Positions 17,788-25,694 of a DNA stretch of 64,000 bases are shown here, in pieces. The first letter of the stretch is position 1. Each line of letters opens with the position of its first letter. The position numbers and the translations under genes were made by a program. The DNA comes from Tissierellia bacterium (GTDB lineage Bacteria; Bacillota; Clostridia; Peptostreptococcales; Acidaminobacteraceae), in contig DUPT01000056.1 of assembly GCA_012838225.1 (NCBI GenBank), forward strand, positions 1 through 64,000, given 5' to 3'. The notes below the pieces were generated by a model. It did no database searches and was not told the origin of the DNA. It worked only from the letters and a program-made list of their open reading frames with translations.

Positions 17788-19734
17788 CTACTTTTCTTTG
17801 ATTTCGATATATTTCGGGGTGGACCGGAACCGACGGAACGCCTTCCCGCCACCTTCATAGAATTTGCCAAAAAATTCAACATACGTCAGACGTGAGGTAT
17901 GGACATAGGCTCCCAGGCCGCTCAGGAAGATATTGAAGGCATGGAAGCCGGCAAATACCACTACCCCGAACACGATCCCAATGATCCCACCGCCAAAGAG
18001 CATCTTCACGATCATATTCAGGGCGACACCGATGAAGCCACCGGCCAGACCCAGCGCCATCAGACGCGAATACGATACGAAGTCCCCGACATAACTGGAG
18101 ATGCCATAGAGCTCATAGAGTCCACCGACCAACCGGCCGACAAAGCTCTTGGAGTCCCGTCCGGCAAACACCAGGATCATGACCATCCCGATGATCATCG
18201 CCACCTTGCCGACCGTCGTCCAGACGGGAGGCAGCTTGGCGATCCCGCTGACCAGCCATAGGATCCCACCGCCCAGGGCGAGATACCAGCTTAGGACGTC
18301 ATAGATCGCATCCATCGGCTTGCCATCGCGGATCAGGACATAGGCCTTTAGGGCCAGTCCGAAGAACAGGTGGACCAGACCCAGCGCCATCGATACGACC
18401 AGCATCAGCATAAAGTCCTGATTGGTATCGATCAGGCTCGGCAGCGCGATCAGATCGCCAAAGAAGCTGCCGTAGATCAAACCCCACAGGACCATCGAAA
18501 ACGACAGGAAAAAGAAAAACCTGACGAATTGGCGCAAGGAGGGCTTGAGATTGAAGGCTTTGAGTGCGATCCCGGTCACCAGCATGATCAGCAGTCCATA
18601 GCCGACATCGGCGCCCATCATACCGAAGAACATCCAGTAGAAGGGAGCAAAAAACGGTGTCGGATCGACCTCATTGTATTTGGGCAGGGCGTACATACTG
18701 GTGATGCTCGAGAAGCTCTCCACAAACGGATTGTTCTTCAGCAGGATCGGCACCGCCGGATCATCGCGATCGGCCGGCACCATCTCGACATAGTAGTCAT
18801 CGCCCAGCTCCTGGTCGAGCTTTTGGGTAAATTCAGCTTCGAGCTTGGTGGGGATAAAACCCTGGATCAGTGTCAGACGATCGGTCTTTAAGAAGTTTCT
18901 GGTCGCACCGAGCTTGAGTAGCTCATTGCTCTTGGCCTCGTGGACCAATTCATAATCGCTCATCCTGGGCGCATACTCAGGCAGCTTCGCCTGCCAGTCC
19001 CGGGATTCCTCCTCGATCTGACTGATTTCTTGATGCAGCTGAGCGATCTCATCGACCACCGGTTGCTTGACATCAAGCGTGATGGGCGAGACACCGTTTC
19101 GTCTCAGGACATCCTGCAGTTCTTCGGTTTCGTCGTGATGACCCAGGATCACCAGATAGTATTGGCCGCCGAGTTCGGCCACCACCTGGTAATCACTCAG
19201 CTCAAGCTCGGCAAAGTCTTCTTTGAAGCTGTCGACAAAGCGACGCAGGACCGAGCCGTATTGGACACGGACCTGTTTTAAAGAATCCACTTGTGCCGGA
19301 TAAAATGGCAGCGACTCCCAGGGCTTTAATAAAGCGATCTGAGCCTGCTTGTCGTTTCTGGCCTGCGCGAAGCCATCCAGCTTGGACTGGATCTCACGCA
19401 GTTCGTAATAGTCTTTCTTGAAATCGATTTCCTCGGCCTTTTGCCGCATCTCATCAAACGAATAGGTCGGCAGCCCCTGTCGCATGCCCGAAAGCCCGGT
19501 CGGCCGGGTATCGCTGGCCTGCAACAGCTTCAGCATCCAGTCAAGCTGGGTCAAATCCTCTTGGATCCGATCGACCCGGACATCCTGGTCGATCATGGCG
19601 ACACCTTCGCTTAGACCTTCGTCTCTCAGATCCAGGAAATGGACATCTTGAAAGGCTTGCAGTTGTTTTAGCAGCTCCTCCCGATCGGCATCGAAGGCCA
19701 TCAGGGAGAAACGACTCATGTCTACAATCGCCAT
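17788..19734 (-). CDS. ntpI: V-type ATPase subunit I (a subunit)
   Basis: The 648-residue protein has a cytoplasmic N-terminal half of about 330 residues with coiled-coil segments and a C-terminal half with about seven to eight membrane helices. It holds the ion half-channels. MFFGMMGADVGYGLL and the late YSRLMALGLAGGFIGVALN are signature segments; the Arg in SRLMALGLA is the likely essential arginine facing the ring glutamate. Its start overlaps the last codon of the first operon gene. Confidence 0.95.
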   Translation of the reverse strand: MAIVDMSRFSLMAFDADREELLKQLQAFQDVHFLDLRDEGLSEGVAMIDQDVRVDRIQEDLTQLDWMLKLLQASDTRPTGLSGMRQGLPTYSFDEMRQKAEEIDFKKDYYELREIQSKLDGFAQARNDKQAQIALLKPWESLPFYPAQVDSLKQVRVQYGSVLRRFVDSFKEDFAELELSDYQVVAELGGQYYLVILGHHDETEELQDVLRRNGVSPITLDVKQPVVDEIAQLHQEISQIEEESRDWQAKLPEYAPRMSDYELVHEAKSNELLKLGATRNFLKTDRLTLIQGFIPTKLEAEFTQKLDQELGDDYYVEMVPADRDDPAVPILLKNNPFVESFSSITSMYALPKYNEVDPTPFFAPFYWMFFGMMGADVGYGLLIMLVTGIALKAFNLKPSLRQFVRFFFFLSFSMVLWGLIYGSFFGDLIALPSLIDTNQDFMLMLVVSMALGLVHLFFGLALKAYVLIRDGKPMDAIYDVLSWYLALGGGILWLVSGIAKLPPVWTTVGKVAMIIGMVMILVFAGRDSKSFVGRLVGGLYELYGISSYVGDFVSYSRLMALGLAGGFIGVALNMIVKMLFGGGIIGIVFGVVVFAGFHAFNIFLSGLGAYVHTSRLTYVEFFGKFYEGGGKAFRRFRSTPKYIEIKEK

Positions 19735-20045
19735 TAGCCGAGTATCCTTTCCACGATCATTTCAGCAGCCGCTGAGAGCTTCTCATCGGCGACTGCCAGG
19801 AGTTGTTCCGACCGCTGCCGAGAGGCTTCTAAGATCGGCCGGGCTTCTTCTTGCCCGACCTTGATGGCGACATCTTCTAGTTGCTTGGCTTTGATTCGGG
19901 CAGCTTCAAGTACTTCATCCGTCTTGGCCTTGGCATCAGCCACCGCCTGAGACCTGGCGTCCCGGGCACTGATCCTGGCTTGTTCGATCAGCTGATCGGC
20001 TTCTTTTTCGGCCTGACGGACAATGTCAATCGCTTGGAAATCCAT
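19734..20045 (-). CDS. ntpF: V-type ATPase peripheral-stalk subunit (G/H-like, NtpF)
   Basis: The 103-residue protein is a single long coiled coil rich in Ala, Lys, Glu and Arg, beginning MDFQAIDIVRQAEKEADQLIEQ. It corresponds to ntpF, the first gene of the E. hirae operon, and should pair with subunit E in the outer stalk. The ATG at 20045 follows GGAAGGGGTG; the frame extends nine codons further without a ribosome binding site. Confidence 0.85.
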   Translation of the reverse strand: MDFQAIDIVRQAEKEADQLIEQARISARDARSQAVADAKAKTDEVLEAARIKAKQLEDVAIKVGQEEARPILEASRQRSEQLLAVADEKLSAAAEMIVERILG

Positions 20046-20097
20046 GCTACACCCCTTCCTGTAAAAAATCACATTTTTTTAACGAACAATTGCTTTC

Positions 20098-20126
20098 AGT
20101 ATAACGATCCCCGCCGGCCTTGTCAC
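20098..20126 (-). promoter_or_regulatory. Promoter of the V-ATPase operon
   Basis: On the minus strand GTGACA (20126-20121) and TATACT (20103-20098) are 17 nt apart and lie 53 nt before the ntpF start. No other gene follows on this strand before ntpF. The space up to 20272 holds no gene I can support; it has an imperfect GAATTG/CAATTC inverted repeat near 20217-20244. Confidence 0.65.
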
Positions 20127-20272
20127 GAGCCAAACGGAAAAAGCCACTTGGATGTTGAAATTTGTTGGTTCTTATTATTTTATCACATTGTAGGCGGATT
20201 AACTGAGAAAGCCAAGGAATTGTCATGAAAACTCTGTCAATTCGTTAATTTCTGGCATTGAACAATTCCTCA

Positions 20273-20914
20273 TCAGTGGAGGCTTCCGGCCACGATTTCC
20301 AAGGAGTCGTCCCCCCTGACAATCGCCCTGATCGCCGCCGCCAGACCGCGCGTGATATCCTCAAGTAACATCGCCGGAGTCTCGGGTCTCCCCGCCACCT
20401 GCTCGAGGCAAAAGGGGACGTGGATAAAGCCGGCCTTCATCTCGGGATAGCGAGTAGCCGCCAGATAGAGCGCCTGGTACATGATGGCATTACAGACAAA
20501 GGTACCGGCTGAATAGGATACCTCAGCCGCCAGGCCTTCGGCCTTGATGGCCGCAGCCATGGCCTTGACCGGTAGGCTGGAAAAATAAGCCGTCTCGCCT
20601 CCGGGCTGCAGGGGCCTAGCGATCGGCTGATCACCGTCATTATCCGGGATCCTGGCCTCGGCCAGATTGATGGCGACCTGCTCGGGCGTGATGGCCAAGC
20701 GACCGCCGGCCTGACCGATCGATAGCACCACATCAGGCCGGTGCGCTTCGATGGCGGCCTGCAAAACGTCAAAGGATCGCCGGTAGGCGGTCGGTAATCG
20801 CAGTTTAATGAGACGAGCTCCCTCGATCTCATCCGGCAAGGCCTTGATGGCCTCATAGGCCGGATTGATGGCCTCTGCGCCAAACGGATCAAAGCCACTC
20901 AGCAATATCTTCAT
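20273..20914 (-). CDS. pcp: Pyroglutamyl-peptidase I
   Basis: The 213-residue protein is a C15-family cysteine peptidase that removes N-terminal pyroglutamate. The catalytic triad is visible: E78 in ITPEQVAIN, C141 in SAGTFVCN and H165 in FIHVPF. The N terminus MKILLSGFDPFG is characteristic. Length is as usual (about 215). It is a single cytoplasmic gene between V-ATPase and xpt, separated from xpt by a terminator. Confidence 0.95.
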   Translation of the reverse strand: MKILLSGFDPFGAEAINPAYEAIKALPDEIEGARLIKLRLPTAYRRSFDVLQAAIEAHRPDVVLSIGQAGGRLAITPEQVAINLAEARIPDNDGDQPIARPLQPGGETAYFSSLPVKAMAAAIKAEGLAAEVSYSAGTFVCNAIMYQALYLAATRYPEMKAGFIHVPFCLEQVAGRPETPAMLLEDITRGLAAAIRAIVRGDDSLEIVAGSLH

Positions 20915-20927
20915 CTAAGCTCCAAAA

Positions 20928-20954
20928 CAAAAAGAGACTCCCGCAAGAATCTCT
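20928..20954 (-). terminator. Terminator of xpt
   Basis: On the minus strand AGAGATTC pairs with GAGTCTCT (one G-U pair) around a 6-nt loop, followed by TTTTTG. It separates xpt from pcp. Confidence 0.75.
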
Positions 20955-20960
20955 TCAATT

Positions 20961-21533
20961 CTAGTCGTCAAATACGACCTGATCGCCAACAAACTCTTTG
21001 ACGATGGCCAGTGACTCCAGTCGATAGCCTCGGGCTCGCAGATCACGGCCACCGCTTTGGAAGCCCTTTTCGATCACGATCCCCAGACCCACCACTTCAG
21101 CACCCGATTGCTCGGTCACTTCAAGCAGGCCTCGCATGGCATTGCCCTCCGCTAAAAAATCATCGATGATCAGCACCCGATCCTGCGGCGTCAGGAATTT
21201 CTTAGCGACAGTGATCGTAAAGTCCTTGCCATAGGTATAGCTTCGGACCGAGCTGGTATAGAGCTCACCATCGAGGTTCTGGCTCTTGGCCTTCTTGGCA
21301 AACACGACCGGGACCTCAAAGTAGAGGGCGGCGATCGAAGCGATCGCGATGCCGGAGCTTTCGATCGTAAAGATCTTGGTAATGTTTTCATTACCATACA
21401 AGCGATAGAACTCCTGACCGATCGCCTGCAAAAAAGGAATATCCAATTGGTGATTCAAGAAATGGTCGACCTTGAGGATGGAACCGTCCTTGACCCGACC
21501 TTCTCGTCTGATTTTTTCTTGTAGTGCTTTCAC
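20961..21533 (-). CDS. xpt: Xanthine phosphoribosyltransferase
   Basis: The 190-residue protein starts MKALQEKIRREGRVKDGSIL and contains the PRPP-binding loop VLIIDDFLAEGNAM, matching Xpt of Bacillus. It converts xanthine plus PRPP to XMP. The start codon is GTG at 21533, 5 nt after GAGGT. That ribosome binding site lies inside a small hairpin. Bacillus xpt often has a guanine riboswitch, which is not recognisable here. Purine salvage fits the nucleobase permease and Mo-hydroxylase genes elsewhere in the window. Confidence 0.94.
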   Translation of the reverse strand: MKALQEKIRREGRVKDGSILKVDHFLNHQLDIPFLQAIGQEFYRLYGNENITKIFTIESSGIAIASIAALYFEVPVVFAKKAKSQNLDGELYTSSVRSYTYGKDFTITVAKKFLTPQDRVLIIDDFLAEGNAMRGLLEVTEQSGAEVVGLGIVIEKGFQSGGRDLRARGYRLESLAIVKEFVGDQVVFDD

Positions 21534-21535
21534 AG

Positions 21536-21590
21536 TTACCTCACGTAACTATCTTATCACAGTAGTTCTATCAGAGGTACTGTTGCCGAA
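21536..21590 (-). promoter_or_regulatory. Structured leader of xpt (two hairpins)
   Basis: On the minus strand ACAGTA pairs with TACTGT and, nearer the start, AGTTAC pairs with GTAACT around a GTGAG loop. The second stem covers the GAGGT ribosome binding site before the GTG start. The conserved core of the purine riboswitch is missing. Control by mRNA structure or a protein is possible but unproven. Confidence 0.4.
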
Positions 21591-21648
21591 GCTTTCTATC
21601 ACCAAAAAGGATAAATTCGAATCGAAGACTATTGCATCAGCCCTCTAT

Positions 21649-21933
21649 CTAGCCTAAGCCGATCGGATCGGCCGGTTCACCCCGCATGATAGCCTCGATC
21701 TCGCCGAGGCTTTTTCCTGCTTCTCTCAGCGAGAGGATGCGCTCAAGGATCCGAAGCGACGTTTCCCGCCGAAATCGCCGGGTCAGGTTGGTGTCGGCTT
21801 GCTCAAACGGCAATAGGCCGATTTCGACATAGTGTTTCAATGTGCTGTAGCGCTGATGGCTAAGTCGAACCAATTCACCGATCGTGACAAACTCAGCCTC
21901 AGCGATCACCTCATCACTGCGGCGGCGCGACAT
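21649..21933 (-). CDS. MerR-type DNA-binding protein, short
   Basis: The 94-residue protein is a MerR-like winged helix: FVTIGELVRLSHQRYSTLKHYVEIGLLPF, followed by RRFRRETSLRILERILSLREAGKSLGEIEAIM. It lacks the long dimerisation helix and any effector domain, so it may act with a partner. Its start overlaps the stop of the GPP34 gene by one base, so the two are one unit. Probable role: regulator of the GPP34 gene or of envelope functions; no target is evident. Confidence 0.8.
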   Translation of the reverse strand: MSRRRSDEVIAEAEFVTIGELVRLSHQRYSTLKHYVEIGLLPFEQADTNLTRRFRRETSLRILERILSLREAGKSLGEIEAIMRGEPADPIGLG

Positions 21934-22580
21934 TAGGCGTTGGCCGTAACGATGATATAAAGGAGCAGCAGCTGTAGGACAAAGTCGATCGCCTGGGCCA
22001 CCGATCGAAACCGAGGATCCTGTTGCCAGCGCTCAAACTGCTGTCTGAAGCGCTTGCGCTCATAGTCGGTGAAAAAGTGCCTCAGATCGCCTGACTTATC
22101 CAACAGCATCGTCAAGGCGACCATGTCGGTGTTGAAATCACCTTCCAGGATCGTCGCTCTCAGCTCTTCAACCAACTGATCCCGAGCCGTCAGATCCGGT
22201 ATATAGGCCGTGTGTTTGACACCCAGCCGCCTCTTCGGCTGAGGTGTGACCAGGCCCAAAGCCGAGAGGCTCTCAAAGGTTCCCGTTAAAACTTGGCGCT
22301 GCTTACGCCCCAAGTCCTCCATCCCAAAAGACAATACGGCATTTTTCAGGCTCCCCTCATAGATCATCAGGAATTGATACAGACCGGACAGATATGACAG
22401 CTCCGGCGGCAGATCCCTGACGATCATGATCTTTTCGTCCGATAGATCGGCCACATCACTTAGGATCAACTCTAAGATCGCCGAGGCGATCAGCCAGTTC
22501 TCATACGAGCTTAGGACCGAGAAGCTGCCCTTTTCAGGTACCGTCAATAAGAGAAAACTCTGCGGGATCGATAGATTCAT
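21933..22580 (-). CDS. GPP34 (GOLPH3/Vps74-like) domain protein
   Basis: The 215-residue, mostly helical protein resembles the GPP34 family: SFLLLTVPEKGSFSVLSSY, LIASAILELILSDVADLSDEKIMIV, and DMVALTMLLDKSGDLRHFF. Eukaryotic relatives bind phosphatidylinositol-4-phosphate and sort glycosyltransferases; bacterial ones, common in actinobacteria, are of unknown role. The C terminus has a hydrophobic helix (AIDFVLQLLLLYIIVTA). I chose ATG 22580, 6 nt after GGAG. Directly upstream is a 7-bp tandem repeat. Assignment rests on pattern recognition, not a search. Confidence 0.6.
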   Translation of the reverse strand: MNLSIPQSFLLLTVPEKGSFSVLSSYENWLIASAILELILSDVADLSDEKIMIVRDLPPELSYLSGLYQFLMIYEGSLKNAVLSFGMEDLGRKQRQVLTGTFESLSALGLVTPQPKRRLGVKHTAYIPDLTARDQLVEELRATILEGDFNTDMVALTMLLDKSGDLRHFFTDYERKRFRQQFERWQQDPRFRSVAQAIDFVLQLLLLYIIVTANA

Positions 22581-22596
22581 GCTAATCTCCAATCTT

Positions 22597-22631
22597 TACT
22601 TATTACTTATTACTTACTACTTACTACTTAT
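22597..22631. repeat. Five tandem copies of TACTTAY (7 bp)
   Basis: Five consecutive 7-mers TACTTAT, TACTTAT, TACTTAC, TACTTAC, TACTTAT fill 35 bp. They lie 17 bp before the chosen GPP34 start, between a TA-rich promoter-like stretch (TATATTAT on the minus strand) and the ribosome binding site. Copy-number change by slippage would alter the leader length. Confidence 0.9.
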
Positions 22632-22772
22632 AATATACACGATTCTCTCTCCTCTCAAAGAGTCCTTGGCATTTGTTTACTTCGACTTAACAGGAAACAG
22701 CTAAAATAAGATAGACTAAAAAGAAATGAACCTTTTTTGGCGACTTAACGACTAATCTAGTGAAGGGAGGCA

Positions 22773-23252
22773 GTGGTGGATAAACAGGCCTTTGAACAAC
22801 TCGTCGAACGATCCGGCCCCAAGCTGTTGGAGTACCTCCGATTGTCCCTTCCGTCCTTGTCGGATGCCCAGGATGTCTATCAGGAGTCGCTGCTCTCGGC
22901 CTGGCAAAGTTGCCATCGCTATGATGGCCGGGCGCAACCGACCACCTGGCTGATCGCCATCGCCAAGCGTCGAATCGCTGACTTCTACCGAAGCCGGACT
23001 GTGGCGGAGCCCTTGGACGAGACCGCCCCACAATCAGCCGATTTCACCGGCTCAGTCGATCTCAAAACCACCCTGGAAAAACTGTCGCCGGCCGATCAGC
23101 GGCTGTTGTTTCTCATCTTTCAGGTGGGGCTGACGTATCAGGAGATCGCCGACCTCGAAGACATCCCACTGGGTACCGTGAAAAGTCGATTTCACACCCT
23201 AAAGAACCGACTACGCACCATGTTGGAGGAGCCTAATGCATCACGCGCTTGA
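22773..23252 (+). CDS. RNA polymerase ECF-type sigma factor
   Basis: The 159-residue protein has region 2 (AQDVYQESLLSAWQSCHRYDGRAQPTTWLIAIAKRRIADFYR, cut by the family to about 25-75) and region 4 (LTYQEIADLEDIPLGTVKSRFHTLKNRLR). This is the minimal ECF layout. The start is one of two tandem GTG codons after AGGGAGG. The 3' end overlaps the putative anti-sigma gene by 17 nt, as expected of coupled sigma/anti-sigma pairs. Confidence 0.92.
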   Translation: MVDKQAFEQLVERSGPKLLEYLRLSLPSLSDAQDVYQESLLSAWQSCHRYDGRAQPTTWLIAIAKRRIADFYRSRTVAEPLDETAPQSADFTGSVDLKTTLEKLSPADQRLLFLIFQVGLTYQEIADLEDIPLGTVKSRFHTLKNRLRTMLEEPNASRA

Positions 23253-23499
23253 ATATGTCCAGGGAAAACTGAATATCTCGGAGCAATCGGCCTTCTTCGA
23301 ACATGTCCTCACTTGTTCGGCCTGTCAAGACGATCTGATCATCTATTTAAGGCTCAAGCAAGCGACGGCTCCGATCCACCCAGCGCCGGTCTTTACCATT
23401 CCAAAGCCGGACAACTATGTCGTCCAATCACTCAACCTGGCCCGTAGTGCGCTGACACTCGGCCTTAGACTGATCCCATTAGGAGATATGAATGAATAA
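23236..23499 (+). CDS. Putative zinc-finger anti-sigma factor
   Basis: The 87-residue protein has the HxxxCxxC zinc-binding anti-sigma motif in EHVLTCSACQDDL at about 21-33. It has no clear membrane helix, so it would be a soluble ZAS-type factor that could release the sigma on oxidation or zinc loss. It begins inside the sigma gene and overlaps the next gene by 8 nt. The C-terminal half (LNLARSALTLGLRLIPLG) is amphipathic. Confidence 0.75.
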   Translation: MHHALEYVQGKLNISEQSAFFEHVLTCSACQDDLIIYLRLKQATAPIHPAPVFTIPKPDNYVVQSLNLARSALTLGLRLIPLGDMNE

Positions 23500-23779
23500 A
23501 GAAGAAAAAAACTTTCCCAACGATATCGAAGAATTAGGGCAAGTTCTCGAGACCGTCAGTGAAAAGATCCCGGCCTTGATCAAAGGTGTCGTTTCCAGCT
23601 TCTACACCGCCGATGCCGGTCGAGACATGGGCAAGGCCATCGGTGAATTCTACCAGCAACTGATCGCCGCCGGGATCCCTGAGCGTGATGCTTTGGATAT
23701 GGCTAAGCGTTATATGATCAACCTGAAGTCGGTCGCCAACATGGCTCAAACCCATAATTCAGACGCTGATAAGGCATAG
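23492..23779 (+). CDS. Unknown helical protein in the sigma operon (95 aa)
   Basis: No family recognised. The 95-residue sequence is acidic at its start and mostly helical, with ALIKGVVSSFYTADAGRDMGKAIGEFYQQL and PERDALDMAKRYM. There is no signal peptide or cysteine. It overlaps the anti-sigma gene by 8 nt, which makes it a member of the same regulatory unit. It may bind the anti-sigma protein or be an output of the operon. Confidence 0.75.
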   Translation: MNKEEKNFPNDIEELGQVLETVSEKIPALIKGVVSSFYTADAGRDMGKAIGEFYQQLIAAGIPERDALDMAKRYMINLKSVANMAQTHNSDADKA

Positions 23780-23781
23780 GC

Positions 23782-24009
23782 ATGCAGCCTGTCCTTCGAA
23801 TCATCGCTCACTTTGGCACGCTGCTGCTGCGCTCGCCGACCCTTCTTTTTGATTACTGGGTCCAAAAAAAGCGGTTCGAAAAAGAGTTTTCAGATGCGAT
23901 CGAGCGTTATCCCTTTAGCCCCGAGGCAAAGAAGGAACTGCTAGGTGACCTCAAGCAGCTGAGTCTAAAGAATATGATCAATGCCGTCAAAACCCCTGGG
24001 CAATCCTAG
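23782..24009 (+). CDS. Unknown small protein in the sigma operon (75 aa)
   Basis: The 75-residue protein has a hydrophobic/amphipathic N terminus (LRIIAHFGTLLLRSPTLLFDYWV) and a charged C-terminal half (KKRFEKEFSDAIERYPFSPEAKKELL). It could sit on the membrane face. It starts 2 nt after the preceding stop, and its own last codons lie in the operon's terminator hairpin. No homology recognised. Confidence 0.7.
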   Translation: MQPVLRIIAHFGTLLLRSPTLLFDYWVQKKRFEKEFSDAIERYPFSPEAKKELLGDLKQLSLKNMINAVKTPGQS

Positions 24010-24018
24010 GGGTTTTCG
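23989..24018 (+). terminator. Terminator of the sigma operon
   Basis: AAAACCCCT and AGGGGTTTT form a long stem around GGGCAATCC; the stop codon of the 75-aa protein lies in the descending arm. Confidence 0.8.
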
Positions 24019-24072
24019 TTCGCTATGATCGTCTTAGGGTATAAAGGAGCAACTACACCAGGGAGGGATACT

Positions 24073-24510
24073 ATGGACTTAGACCTGCTTCAAATGATCG
24101 ATACCGCACCCGATGCCATCATTGTTTTAGATCGTGATGACCGAGTCGTCTACTGGAACTACGGAGCACTCGACACCTTCGGCTATGACGAAGACGACAT
24201 GTTAGGCCAGCCGCTGGATCGGATCATACCCGAAAGCCTGCGACAGCGACATACCGAGGCCTACTTAAAGTTTATCGACAGCGGCCGATCCCGCTATGCC
24301 CCGGGCCATACCATGGCAGTCCCGGCAATGCATAAAGACGGTGACCGCTTATCGATCGAGTTTCGTTTAAGCGTCGAAAAGGATGAGGCCGGTGAGATCC
24401 AATACGTCATGGCCATCATCCGAGATGTCACCAATCAATGGACCAAACTGCAAGAGCTCAAGCAGCGACTAAAGGACGCGGAACAAGGCCATATCGAACA
24501 AGACGACTGA
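24073..24510 (+). CDS. Stand-alone PAS domain protein
   Basis: The 145-residue protein is a single PAS fold: DTAPDAIIVLDRDDRVVYWN, FGYDEDDMLGQPLDRIIPESLR, the FG-loop VPAMHKDGDRLSIEFRLS and MAIIRDVTNQW, with a short C-terminal helix. The combination LRQRHTEAY...SRYAPGHTM is typical of PAS domains related to haem- or flavin-binding ones, but no ligand can be assigned. It has no output domain, so it needs a partner. The ATG at 24073 follows GGGAGGG; upstream codons are less likely. Confidence 0.8.
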   Translation: MDLDLLQMIDTAPDAIIVLDRDDRVVYWNYGALDTFGYDEDDMLGQPLDRIIPESLRQRHTEAYLKFIDSGRSRYAPGHTMAVPAMHKDGDRLSIEFRLSVEKDEAGEIQYVMAIIRDVTNQWTKLQELKQRLKDAEQGHIEQDD

Positions 24511-24524
24511 AGCAAAAACCGGCC

Positions 24525-25694
24525 TTAGCGCGGGAGATCAGGCTGTTCCCTCTTCTTTTGACAGCGAATGGCCAAGGTGATGATCAGCCAGCCGATCAAG
24601 GTGATGATCACGCCCGAGAGCATCATCGGATAGACCCCCAGGTAGCTGATAATCAAGCCTCCCAGCAGGCTCCCGACCACCCCACCGATCGTAAAGGCCG
24701 CCGTGACCAGGGCCTGACCAAATACCTTTTCACCCGGCCGCATCACCTGATTCGTATAGTGGACACTGGCCGGGATCAGGGGCGCATAGCATAGCGCCTG
24801 GGTCAAAAAGACCAGATAGAGCAGTGGAATGGTCGGAGCCAACATGATCCCCAAGGCCTTGATGACCCAAAAGAAGGCCGCAAAGATCAAAAGTTTATTG
24901 GCGCCGAAGCGCTTGATCAATTGATTGCTGAAGATCAAGACCGGGATCTCGACGATCGCCATGACAGCCGCCGCTGTCCCCATGGTGGACGCATCGCCCC
25001 CGATCCGCTCCACGATCTGGATCAAGTAGGTGGTGGCAAAGGTATGGAAGGTGAACAGCAGGATGATGCCGATCAAAAACAACACAAAGAAACGCTGCTC
25101 CCGCCAAAAGCCAACTCTTTTTTCAACATACTTATACGGATCAACCGTATCCGCCGTATGCTCCATCACAAACAGGCTGAAGGTGAGTCCGATCAGACCG
25201 CTCATGACCAGGCCCGCAATCGGAATGACCGACACGCCGTGGCGGATGATGAGATAGCCTACGATAAATGACATCAGGGCATAAAAGCCGCTACCGGCGG
25301 CCCGGGCGGTACCAAAGTTCAGCCGATCGCCTCGGTTCAAATAGTAGATGGCAACCGAGTTCACGATCGGTTGCAATGCCCAGATCAAGACCGTCGCCAG
25401 TAGAAAGCCTACGACCGAAACGGCCGGAACCGATAGACTCAGCGCCAAGAGAAGGCCAATGCCGAGTGCCATCGCCAAACCGATGTCCTTTAGCCGAAAC
25501 CGGCTGGTCCGATCGATCCAGCCGGCCAAGAGCGGTTGGATGAGCGCCGCCACGGTATTGCTTGCGGCAATGAGCAGCCCGATGATCGATTCGTCAAGCC
25601 CCTGCCCCAGCAGGTAGACGGTGACAAAGCCATTGATGGCCCCAAACAGCATCCAATAGAGCGCCTGAAGGGCTCCGTAATGGAAACTCATCAC
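24525..25694 (-). CDS. Major facilitator superfamily transporter
   Basis: The 389-residue protein has twelve hydrophobic segments and the layout of the MFS_1-like/nucleoside-symporter branch (LYWMLFGAINGFVTVYLLGQGLDESIIGLL, GWIDRT loop). A central cytoplasmic loop separates two halves. Substrate is unknown. It is the last of three tightly coupled genes with an MBL hydrolase and a phosphodiesterase (4-nt overlap with the MBL gene), so it may import the compound they process. Confidence 0.85.
   Translation of the reverse strand: MMSFHYGALQALYWMLFGAINGFVTVYLLGQGLDESIIGLLIAASNTVAALIQPLLAGWIDRTSRFRLKDIGLAMALGIGLLLALSLSVPAVSVVGFLLATVLIWALQPIVNSVAIYYLNRGDRLNFGTARAAGSGFYALMSFIVGYLIIRHGVSVIPIAGLVMSGLIGLTFSLFVMEHTADTVDPYKYVEKRVGFWREQRFFVLFLIGIILLFTFHTFATTYLIQIVERIGGDASTMGTAAAVMAIVEIPVLIFSNQLIKRFGANKLLIFAAFFWVIKALGIMLAPTIPLLYLVFLTQALCYAPLIPASVHYTNQVMRPGEKVFGQALVTAAFTIGGVVGSLLGGLIISYLGVYPMMLSGVIITLIGWLIITLAIRCQKKREQPDLPR

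Noticed and set aside
21540-21660. Guanine/xanthine riboswitch before xpt
   Set aside because: The conserved loops and three-way junction core are not present.
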